Part shown: in pieces, positions 1 through 5,189 of the stretch | Layout of the letters: the number at the start of each line of letters is the position of its first letter | Position numbering within the stretch: the stretch's first letter is position 1 | From: an uncultured Clostridia bacterium | Lineage (GTDB): Bacteria > Bacillota > Clostridia > Peptostreptococcales > Anaerovoracaceae | Length of the DNA: 6,674 nucleotides | Assembly: GCA_934278965.1 (NCBI GenBank) | Contig: CAKQWL010000088.1 | Coordinates: 1 to 6,674, forward strand | Reading direction: 5' to 3' | Translations under genes and position numbers: made by a program | The notes under the pieces: generated by a model | Told to the model about the DNA's origin: nothing | The model's database searches: none | Seen by the model: the letters and a program-made list of their open reading frames with translations, nothing else

Positions 1-160
1 CAATACTGCTGAAGATATTGTTGTTACCGATGCTGCCGAATTCATATGCTCCGCGCTTTCTCACGCGTCCCATACCGTTTCTTTTATTTTATTTCCACCT
101 CTTACGTTATCGCCGTCTCTTACACATCCCTCATCGTCTCTTCCCCTTTGTTCACACTTT

Positions 161-1888
161 TTACGCGTCCCGCACTGCCTTTTTCATTTTGTCTGTATTG
201 TGGAATCCATCGATTTTTCGAGCGGGACCCTTTTTCGGAAGATTTTCCATGGAATTCGAAACATCTTCCGAAAGCCTCTTGGAAATGGTACGCCCTCCGT
301 CATTTGAAGGGCCAATTCCCGGAAATATACCGATCGGAGAGAACATCGACAGCTGCTCACCCTGCCCGGAATGGAGAAGTTCCTCTCGAATTTTCTCCGG
401 ATTTATCGCCAAGCCGCCGTAAAACCTACCGGAACAGGTCAGAAAATACCGCGCGCGCTTCAGCACCACCCCCATTCGCCTCAAGTCCTCATACCGCACC
501 GCGGCGTGCCGCCGCTGCCGCACAATCCGGTAAGCGGAGGTTGTCCCAATCCCCGGAATACGCAAAATATCCTCCAGCGGTGCTTTGTTGATTTCAATCG
601 GAAACCTTTCCATATGCCGGAGCGCCCACATGATTTTCGGATCCAATTCAGCATCCAAAAACGGCCGCCTTTCATCCAGAATTTCATCCGCTCGAAATCC
701 GTAAAAACGAAGGAGCCAGTCTGCCTGATAAATTCGATGCTCGCGCGCAAGCGGCGGTGCCGTAAACAAATCCGGAAGAAGCGGGGAAGGATTTACCGGA
801 ATATAGGCGCTGAAAAACACTCTTTTCATCTTAAAAATGCGATAAAGATCTTCCGACAACTTCAAAATCTGCCGATCGGTTTCCGCTCCTGCTCCAACAA
901 TCAGCTGTGGTGTCTGGCCCGCCGGTGCAAATACCTTTCCGCTCCGCTTTGTGCGCGGTGCCATCTCCATGCGCTGCGTCGCGTCCGGCACCGTACCTGT
1001 CATATCCAGACGCTCTTCGAGCGCCGTTCCGACAAAACTTTTTCGCTCCCTTCGTAGTTTTTCCCGCTCCGTCGGCCTGCTTTGTCCGTCTTTTTGCCTA
1101 ATTTGCGTTTTAGGGTCGTTTTTCGCCTTTCGCCCGCCTTGCGCCGCTTGTCGGTTCGATACCCGTTGCGCCCCTCCGTCGGCCGCGCCCACAGCGCTGT
1201 CTTCCAGCCGCATTCCCTCTCCACGAATGTAATGTTCCTCCGTATTCAGCTTTTCTCCGCGAAACATAACTCCGGGCCCGACCAGGCTTCGGCGCTCGAT
1301 CAGCGTGTTGGTAATCTGCTTCATCGGCCGGAAAATCGCTGCGGGTTTTTTCTGCGGCGCCAAAAGCGCCAGGCTTTTTTCCGTCGGCAGCTCGATATTG
1401 ACCGACACTCGGTCCGCCACCAACCCGATCTGCTCCACCAGCTCCGGCGATGCCCCCGGAATAATCTTCGCATGAATATAACCGGCAAAGCCATAATCAT
1501 ACCGCAGAATCGACAGGCATCTCAAAATTCGTTCCGCGGTATAATCCGGAGAACGCTCCACTGCCGAAGAAAGGAACAGGCCCTCAATATAATTTCTCCG
1601 ATAAAACTCGATTGTCAAATCCGCCAATTCCCTTGGCTCAAACGAGGCGCGCTCGCAGTCCGCGCTGCGTCGGTTGACGCAATACGCACAATCGTAAACG
1701 CACCGATTCGTAAAAAGTACTTTCAAAAGAGAAATACACCGACCATCGGCCGACCACGAATGACAGATTCCAGCGGCAAAGGTATTTCCCAATCTGCCGT
1801 CATTTTTTCTGGAAACACCGCTTGTCGAGCACGACACATCATACTTTGCGCTGTCCGCCAGAATTTTTAATTTCCGCATCATGTCCAT
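161..1888 (-). CDS. Radical SAM protein, putative DNA modification/repair family (TIGR03916-like), with helix-hairpin-helix and a large insert
   Basis: Protein of 575 residues. The radical SAM 4Fe-4S motif CVYDCAYC (C63, C67, C70; CxxxCxxC) is clear and would reductively cleave S-adenosylmethionine. The blocks after it (YRRNYIEGLFLSS at 98-108, DRVSVNIELPTE at 159-170, APAGQTPQLIVGA at 321-333, KRVFFSAYIPVN at 355-366, the YQADWLLRFYGF block near 387-398) match the family often found beside a uracil-DNA-glycosylase-like partner. A helix-hairpin-helix (ILRIPGIGTTSA, 441-452) suggests nucleic-acid binding. The substrate is unknown. Family members are usually somewhat over 400 residues. The excess here is a basic, low-complexity insert at about 213-315 and a tail after EQLSMFS (511-517). 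The start is ATG at 1888, preceded by an AGGAGGAG element 8 nt away. Further in-frame Met codons lie 2 and 3 codons on, but fit the ribosome binding site less well. No glycosylase-like partner is visible downstream before the window ends. Confidence 0.93.
   Translation of the reverse strand: MDMMRKLKILADSAKYDVSCSTSGVSRKNDGRLGNTFAAGICHSWSADGRCISLLKVLFTNRCVYDCAYCVNRRSADCERASFEPRELADLTIEFYRRNYIEGLFLSSAVERSPDYTAERILRCLSILRYDYGFAGYIHAKIIPGASPELVEQIGLVADRVSVNIELPTEKSLALLAPQKKPAAIFRPMKQITNTLIERRSLVGPGVMFRGEKLNTEEHYIRGEGMRLEDSAVGAADGGAQRVSNRQAAQGGRKAKNDPKTQIRQKDGQSRPTEREKLRRERKSFVGTALEERLDMTGTVPDATQRMEMAPRTKRSGKVFAPAGQTPQLIVGAGAETDRQILKLSEDLYRIFKMKRVFFSAYIPVNPSPLLPDLFTAPPLAREHRIYQADWLLRFYGFRADEILDERRPFLDAELDPKIMWALRHMERFPIEINKAPLEDILRIPGIGTTSAYRIVRQRRHAAVRYEDLRRMGVVLKRARYFLTCSGRFYGGLAINPEKIREELLHSGQGEQLSMFSPIGIFPGIGPSNDGGRTISKRLSEDVSNSMENLPKKGPARKIDGFHNTDKMKKAVRDA
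944..1252 (-). other. Low-complexity in-frame insert within the radical SAM gene
   Basis: This segment encodes about residues 213-315, between the conserved core (ending near ITNTLIERR) and the conserved APAGQTPQLIVGA block. It is rich in Arg, Lys, Gln, Gly and Ala, has no recognisable domain, and probably is a disordered loop. The minus strand is purine-rich. An 11-bp direct repeat, CTCCGTCGGCC on the plus strand, occurs at 1067-1077 and 1174-1184. The boundaries are inferred from recalled family sequence and could be off by about 10 residues. Confidence 0.65.
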
Positions 1889-2310
1889 CCTCTTTTCTCC
1901 TCCTCTCTATCTCCTCCGACTCTTCTCGCCAGGATTCTCCGGAGCTTCCTCCCCTTTTGACGCCCCGATATCTTTTGTCATTTTGGATCCGCACGGTCCT
2001 GGACTCCGCGATGACGCTCGCCTTTTTAGGCCGCGCCGCCCCGAAAGGCTCGATGGTTCTTGCCGTTTTGCTCCGCACTGCCTCGGGCTTCTCAATGTCT
2101 CTTGTCATTTTTGGACTCAGTGCCTCTCGCTTCTGCTTTTTCGACGCTTCGTTTCTCTTTATGCCTTATGCCCTCTTCCGCTTCGGCTTCTTTTATCTCT
2201 TCGTCGCCTTAAATGTTTTCCGCTTTTAACACCGATTCCGCTTCAACTTTCCACGATCTTAAACTGCCCTAATTACTCTGCTTATTTTATGCTCAGACGT
2301 CAGAACTTAT
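1889..2310 (-). other. Long purine-rich 5' leader of the radical SAM gene, no gene seen
   Basis: About 420 nt lie between the predicted SOS promoter and the radical SAM start codon. The short minus-strand reading frames here lack ribosome binding sites and family resemblance, or run into the radical SAM gene, so I call none of them. The minus strand is purine-rich, especially near the gene (runs of GGAGGA, AGAGAGG). An imperfect direct repeat with core TTGTCATTTT(T)GGA occurs at 1971-1990 and 2098-2118. A GC-rich inverted repeat, GCCTTT near 2030 with AAAGGC near 2045, could form a hairpin but has no T-run. It may be an untranslated leader, a degraded repeat element, or both. Confidence 0.5.
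1901..1908 (-). promoter_or_regulatory. Ribosome binding site of the radical SAM gene
   Basis: Read on the minus strand, AGAGAGGAGGAG precedes the ATG at 1888 with an AAAAGAGG spacer of 8 nt. This is a near-perfect Shine-Dalgarno match at ideal spacing and supports the first of three closely spaced Met codons. Confidence 0.7.
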
Positions 2311-2315
2311 GTTCT
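2302..2315. promoter_or_regulatory. LexA (SOS) box 1, at the predicted transcription start
   Basis: AGAACTTATGTTCT is a perfect 5-bp dyad, AGAAC/GTTCT around a 4-bp centre. It fits the GAAC-N4-GTTC core of the Gram-positive LexA consensus CGAACRNRYGTTYC. It lies just downstream of the predicted -10 hexamer, and its centre is 29 bp from that of the second box. Confidence 0.7.
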
Positions 2316-2316
2316 T

Positions 2317-2345
2317 ATAATATCATATTCCGAACATTTGTTCAA
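2317..2345 (-). promoter_or_regulatory. Predicted sigma-A-type promoter driving the radical SAM gene
   Basis: On the minus strand, TTGAAC (2345-2340) and TATTAT (2322-2317) are separated by exactly 17 bp. They fit -35 and -10 hexamers, with 4 and 5 of 6 consensus bases. Transcription would start near 2310 and run towards the radical SAM gene. One LexA box overlaps the -35 element and a second covers the presumed start site, an arrangement that blocks polymerase in LexA-repressed promoters. Confidence 0.7.
2331..2344. promoter_or_regulatory. LexA (SOS) box 2, overlapping the predicted -35
   Basis: Read on the minus strand this is TGAACAAATGTTCG. Its central 12 bases, GAACAAATGTTC, match the core GAACRNRYGTTY of the Firmicutes LexA consensus at every position. 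It overlaps the -35 hexamer TTGAAC of the minus-strand promoter. Together with the first box it makes LexA repression of the radical SAM gene likely. Confidence 0.75.
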
Positions 2346-2349
2346 TATC

Positions 2350-2743
2350 TTTGCATTATTATTCCTTTCATGCTTCGCCTCTTTCTCTACGCTCCACCGT
2401 CCTTTTCCGCGAAAAAAGGATAATTTTCTGCGATTGATCACGGCAATTTCCCGTATACGACAATTCTATGCGAACAAATTACGCTCTTCGTAAATGCAGA
2501 TTGCCGGACGCCGCCGGGCACGGAGTTCAGAGCTCAGGGCGGATGGATTATCGGTACAAAATCCCCCGAAATACGCAGAAAGCAAATCCACAGGCTGGAG
2601 GCCCGGCGGAAGCTGCGCCCAAAGCCACAGACCGAAAGCCACGGGGCCGAGGGGACAAAGCCACGCCCAAAGGCACACTCCCGAAAGACCGCCAAACGCC
2701 GCCGCATTCCTTTACAAGATTTTTGTATATAAAAATCCGCGGA
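2350..2743. other. Intergenic stretch with degenerate short repeats, no gene seen
   Basis: No reading frame here has both a ribosome binding site and a recognisable product. The left part is AT-rich. A weak hairpin, TCCTTTT at 2400-2406 with AAAAGGA at 2414-2420, lacks a convincing T-run. From about 2500 to 2700 the DNA turns GC-rich. It contains three exact copies of AAAGCCAC (2621-2628, 2635-2642, 2657-2664) and a variant AAAGGCAC (2669-2676), spaced irregularly by 12-22 bp. The irregular spacing argues against a CRISPR array. I recognise no riboswitch or structured RNA. Confidence 0.5.
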
Positions 2744-2745
2744 TT
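2734..2745. promoter_or_regulatory. Perfect 12-bp palindrome at the patatin promoter -35, possible operator
   Basis: AATCCGCGGATT reads the same on both strands. It ends two bases inside the predicted -35 hexamer of the patatin promoter, a position where a bound repressor could act. The factor is unknown. Confidence 0.35.
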
Positions 2746-2772
2746 GTATTTTCTTTGGGTTTTTAGTACAAT
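2744..2772 (+). promoter_or_regulatory. Predicted promoter of the patatin-like gene
   Basis: TTGTAT (2744-2749) and TACAAT (2767-2772) are separated by 17 bp, with 3 of 6 and 5 of 6 matches to the -35 and -10 consensus. Transcription would start near 2779, leaving a leader of about 45 nt before the start codon at 2826. Confidence 0.55.
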
Positions 2773-2825
2773 ACTTATAAAAAAGCGAACGCCCGGATGC
2801 GGCGGCGCAGACCGGAGGTGGAAAA

Positions 2826-4058
2826 ATGCAAAAAACAAAAAAGACCGCCCTTGTTCTCGGCGGCGGCGGTTCGCGCGGCGCTTACGAAATCGGCGTCTGG
2901 CAGGCTCTTCGCGAAATGGGGATTAAGATCGACCTCGTTTGCGGAACCTCCGTCGGCTCCATCAATGGAGCCATGATCGTGCAGGACAAATTTGATCTTG
3001 CCGTCACCCTTTGGCAGGAACTGGATACCTCGATGATTTTTGATCTCGATCTGCCGGACAAAAGCTCCGCCGGTACTTCTTCCAAAACCGCCAAAGATAG
3101 CAGCGAGACGAAAAAAAGCAAGGGGTCGGAAGTCAATATCGCCGGCATTCCTCTGGATGAAGCCAAGGCATATGCCAGGGAAATCCTGAAAAACGGCGGC
3201 GCGAGTACCGACGGCCTCCGAGCACTTCTCAATAAGTACATCGACGAAGATGCTGTCCGGAATTCTTCGATTGAATACGGACTGACCACCGTAGAGCTGC
3301 CATCCCTCGTACCGCACTATCTTTTTAAAGAAGAAATTCCACGCGGAAAGCTGGCGGATTACATTCTTGCCAGCTCTTCCATCGCTCCGGCCGTACAGCC
3401 GCACGAAATCGACGGAACGGAATACATCGATGGCGGATTTGCCGATGTCGTTCCCATCCAGCTGGCTTTAGACAAGGGAGCGGAGAACATCATCGCCGTC
3501 AATCTCCAAGCGGTCGGAATTCTGCGCCGCGAAAAGTTCAAAGAAGCGGAAAAATCTTCGGATTTCTTCAAGACGATTTCCTGTGCCTGGGATCTCGGCA
3601 ATGTTCTTGTTTTCGACCAAGATCACGCGCGGCGACTGATCCGCCTCGGTTACCTGGATACTCTGAAGTCTTTTGACATTCTCGGCGGCAATCTTTACGC
3701 ATTTCCGAGAAGGGTCTTTGACAAGAAAACACTTCTTTATGCGGAATGCGCGGCCAAACTATTTGAACTGGATCCTCTTACAATCTATACCAGGGGAACC
3801 TTTGAACACGCGCTGGCCGATGCCATCATCCGCTACCAGGAAACTTTTCGGCAAAAAAACGAGAAAAGCGAACGCTTCCGTCTCCCGGCGTCTCTCGAAT
3901 CCATCGGGAAGAAATTGAGCCGCAAGACGCTGGTACTGCAGCTCGCTGAGGAATTGAGAAAGCCGACCTCCAAGCAAATTCTCTCCTCCCGGGCCGCGTC
4001 AGCGCTCATCCGCGAAGAACTGAATGCCGCTCGCTACATCTCGGCTTTCCTTCTATGA
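2826..4058 (+). CDS. Patatin-like phospholipase family protein
   Basis: Protein of 410 residues with the whole catalytic signature of a patatin-type Ser-Asp dyad lipid acyl hydrolase. There is a glycine-rich oxyanion loop, LGGGGSRGAYEIG (11-23), the nucleophile elbow GTSVG (40-44; Ser42), and the DGG aspartate (Asp202) in YIDGGFADVVP. A Ser/Lys-rich hydrophilic stretch at about 78-102 interrupts the N-terminal half and is probably a loop insertion. The C-terminal half (about 230-410) is less conserved and mostly helical in character. No signal peptide or membrane segment is seen, so it is likely cytoplasmic and acts at the inner membrane surface. The physiological substrate cannot be read from sequence. 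The start is fixed by GGAGGTG at 2814-2820, 7 nt before the ATG. The gene seems to be transcribed alone, with its own promoter and a terminator about 130 bp downstream. Confidence 0.93.
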   Translation: MQKTKKTALVLGGGGSRGAYEIGVWQALREMGIKIDLVCGTSVGSINGAMIVQDKFDLAVTLWQELDTSMIFDLDLPDKSSAGTSSKTAKDSSETKKSKGSEVNIAGIPLDEAKAYAREILKNGGASTDGLRALLNKYIDEDAVRNSSIEYGLTTVELPSLVPHYLFKEEIPRGKLADYILASSSIAPAVQPHEIDGTEYIDGGFADVVPIQLALDKGAENIIAVNLQAVGILRREKFKEAEKSSDFFKTISCAWDLGNVLVFDQDHARRLIRLGYLDTLKSFDILGGNLYAFPRRVFDKKTLLYAECAAKLFELDPLTIYTRGTFEHALADAIIRYQETFRQKNEKSERFRLPASLESIGKKLSRKTLVLQLAEELRKPTSKQILSSRAASALIREELNAARYISAFLL

Positions 4059-4188
4059 CGGTCCGCTGCATCCGGAGGCCAAAGCGCAACATCATAAAAG
4101 GAAAAAGTGTAAGGCGGACTGCATCCAAAAGAAGAGGTACGGCTCCTCCAACGCGAAACCATACCACTCTTATACAGCACTTTATAAA

Positions 4189-4216
4189 AAAGCAGATGCG
4201 CATTCGCATCTGCTTT
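4189..4216. terminator. Bidirectional rho-independent terminator between convergent genes
   Basis: AAAGCAGATGCG (4189-4200) and CGCATCTGCTTT (4205-4216) pair perfectly over 12 bp around a CATT loop. On the plus strand the stem runs into TTTCATTT. On the minus strand it runs into TTTTTTATAAAG. It can therefore end transcripts of the patatin-like gene (stop at 4058) and of the convergent S-component gene (stop at 4362). Confidence 0.9.
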
Positions 4217-4244
4217 CATTTCCTATTGATCCCATTTTTATCGG

Positions 4245-4274
4245 TTCTATTTCTATTGCGTTCTATTGCGTTCT
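4245..4274 (+). repeat. Small tandem repeat in the convergent intergenic region
   Basis: The 10-mer TTCTATTGCG occurs twice head to tail (4251-4260, 4261-4270). It is flanked by partial copies, TTCTAT at 4245-4250 and TTCT at 4271-4274. It lies in the 3' trailer of the S-component gene. It is probably replication slippage with no evident function. Confidence 0.75.
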
Positions 4275-4361
4275 TTTTTCTGGTTTTTTCTTCGGTCCTG
4301 TCCGATCTTCCAGGACTAGGACCTTTCACGCCTCGGCCGCTGTATTCAAAACCTCCGTCAT

Positions 4362-4892
4362 CTACTTTGCCGCAGTCAGCTTATAAGTAAAATACTTCTC
4401 GGCCGGTGTTCTCTGCAGTGCCGCGGAAAGAATCTCCGCAAGGATCATTCCCACCGCAAACTGTCCGATATTCCACGGGATCCCGAGCGCCGCAGTTCCG
4501 AAGTTTCCGTACATAATGCCTTCCGCAAGGAAGTATCCCGCCGCCATGAAAAGGCCTCCCAGCGTCATTCCGGCAAGCTCCCTTCCCCTGGAAGCACCGC
4601 CCCGCATGCAGACGCCCATCAAAACGGCCATTCCGCCTTTGATCACCAGCGTCCACGGTGCCCAAAATGCGAATCCCCCGATAATATCACCCAGCATGGA
4701 GCCGACACCGGCTGCCACTGCACCGTATTTCCAGCCAAGGATCAGAACCGAAAGAAAAATCATGGCGTCTCCAAGGTGGACATACCCTTGTGTAAACGGA
4801 ATCGGAATTTTTACCAACATTGTCGCAAGAACGATAAGGCACATCATCAGCGCGGTCAGCACTAATTTACTCGTTTTTTCTCTTTCTGTCAT
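4362..4892 (-). CDS. ECF transporter S component (vitamin-binding membrane subunit), probably for vitamin B6 or a related compound
   Basis: Protein of 176 residues and very hydrophobic, with about six membrane segments (roughly 10-30, 42-55, 57-74, 78-97, 105-128, 138-160). It resembles the PF07155-like S components that capture vitamins and work with a shared EcfA-A'-T energising module. Typical features are the YVHLGDAMIFL stretch (37-47) after the first helix and the GSMLGDIIGGF stretch (64-74). No EcfA or EcfT gene is nearby, so it would use a module encoded elsewhere (group II). The substrate is inferred from the divergent MocR/PdxR-like neighbour: pyridoxine or pyridoxal is most likely, with hydroxymethylpyrimidine or another small ligand possible. 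The start is ATG at 4892, since AGGAGG (4906-4901 on the minus strand) lies 8 nt before it. In-frame upstream codons TTG at 4922 and ATG at 4910 overlap or precede this site and are rejected. A bidirectional terminator lies about 145 bp past the stop. Confidence 0.88.
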   Translation of the reverse strand: MTEREKTSKLVLTALMMCLIVLATMLVKIPIPFTQGYVHLGDAMIFLSVLILGWKYGAVAAGVGSMLGDIIGGFAFWAPWTLVIKGGMAVLMGVCMRGGASRGRELAGMTLGGLFMAAGYFLAEGIMYGNFGTAALGIPWNIGQFAVGMILAEILSAALQRTPAEKYFTYKLTAAK

Positions 4893-4900
4893 TTCTCTTT

Positions 4901-4906
4901 CCTCCT
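4901..4906 (-). promoter_or_regulatory. Ribosome binding site that decides the S-component start
   Basis: AGGAGG on the minus strand is followed by the 8-nt spacer AAAGAGAA and then ATG at 4892. This perfect site shortens the longest possible reading frame by 10 codons, and the removed residues (MQNKMQEERE) are not typical of the family. Confidence 0.85.
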
Positions 4907-4932
4907 GCATCTTGTTCTGCAATCGATTTTAT

Positions 4933-4938
4933 ATTATA
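4933..4938 (-). promoter_or_regulatory. Predicted -10 element of the S-component promoter
   Basis: A consensus TATAAT reads on the minus strand within an AT-rich tract, about 40 bp upstream of the start codon. No good -35 hexamer lies at 16-18 bp; the best-spaced candidate is TAAAAC. That would suit an activator-dependent promoter. The AAAGTGTT box at 4947-4954 lies between the -10 and the -35 position. Confidence 0.5.
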
Positions 4939-4990
4939 ATATACCAAAAGTGTTCGTTTTAAAATAGCCAAATTTTTTTATTTTTTTAAG

Positions 4991-5039
4991 TACAGTTTGA
5001 TATATTTCCGCAAATTTATGCCATTTTTGACAAACTGTA
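4991..5039. repeat. 9-bp inverted repeat, candidate MocR operator
   Basis: TACAGTTTG (4991-4999) and CAAACTGTA (5031-5039) are perfect inverted copies, with half-site centres 40 bp apart, close to four helical turns. The right half overlaps the TTGACA -35 of the regulator promoter. Spaced half-sites suit a dimeric MocR protein that can loop or bend DNA, and the position suits autorepression. Confidence 0.5.
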
Positions 5040-5055
5040 TTCTTCTAAGTTCAAT
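5027..5055 (+). promoter_or_regulatory. Predicted promoter of the MocR-type regulator gene
   Basis: A perfect TTGACA (5027-5032) is followed 17 bp later by TTCAAT (5050-5055, 4 of 6 matches to TATAAT). Transcription would start near 5062, giving a leader of about 128 nt before the ATG at 5190. The -35 lies inside an inverted-repeat half-site. Confidence 0.6.
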
Positions 5056-5066
5056 ATTTTAACCAC

Positions 5067-5129
5067 AACACTTTAAGATTTTATTCTCTTGCCATCCGGT
5101 AGGCAAAAGTGCTTACAGAATGTTGTAAG
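5067..5129. promoter_or_regulatory. Structured leader of the regulator gene with nested dyads
   Basis: Three dyads lie in the regulator's leader. The first is an 18-bp imperfect palindrome centred on CCGG, TTGCCATCCGGTAGGCAA (5089-5106). The second is CTTACAGAATGTTGTAAG (5112-5129), six perfect base pairs around a 6-nt loop. The third is a longer pairing of ACAACA (5065-5070) with TGTTGT (5121-5126), which excludes the second. They could be operators or alternative RNA hairpins. None has a terminator T-run, and I do not recognise a riboswitch class. Confidence 0.4.
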
Positions 5130-5189
5130 ATAGAAAGCCGAGAATGGAAAAATAGAAGAACCTGAGAAGAAATAGAAAGGAAGAATCCT

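Noticed and set aside
1..73. Minus-strand frame from ATG at 73, open to the left edge
   Set aside because: Only 24 codons are visible, the nearest purine-rich site is about 20 nt from the ATG, and no family is recognisable. It could be a downstream gene, but support is too thin.
46..1870. Long plus-strand reading frames opposite the radical SAM gene (46-591, 371-1057, 1082-1870)
   Set aside because: They are antisense shadows with Arg, Pro and Ser-rich translations and no domains. The minus strand carries the conserved radical SAM motifs.
1839..2108. Minus-strand 89-codon frame in the leader
   Set aside because: No Shine-Dalgarno site, strongly biased composition, and it overlaps the start of the radical SAM gene by 50 bp. 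Its start lies inside an imperfect repeat.
2621..2676. Possible CRISPR array
   Set aside because: The repeat unit is only 8 bp and the spacing is irregular.
2466..2838. Several reading frames on both strands in the GC-rich intergenic patch
   Set aside because: No ribosome binding sites, low-complexity translations caused by the short repeats, and mutual overlap.
4295..4322. Inverted repeat GTCCT/AGGAC with inner TCC/GGA, considered as a terminator
   Set aside because: No T-run follows on either strand and the stem is interrupted. The hairpin at 4189-4216 is a far better terminator.
4893..4922. N-terminal extension of the S component from TTG at 4922 or ATG at 4910
   Set aside because: The perfect AGGAGG at 4901-4906 would lie inside the extension and is ideally placed for ATG at 4892.
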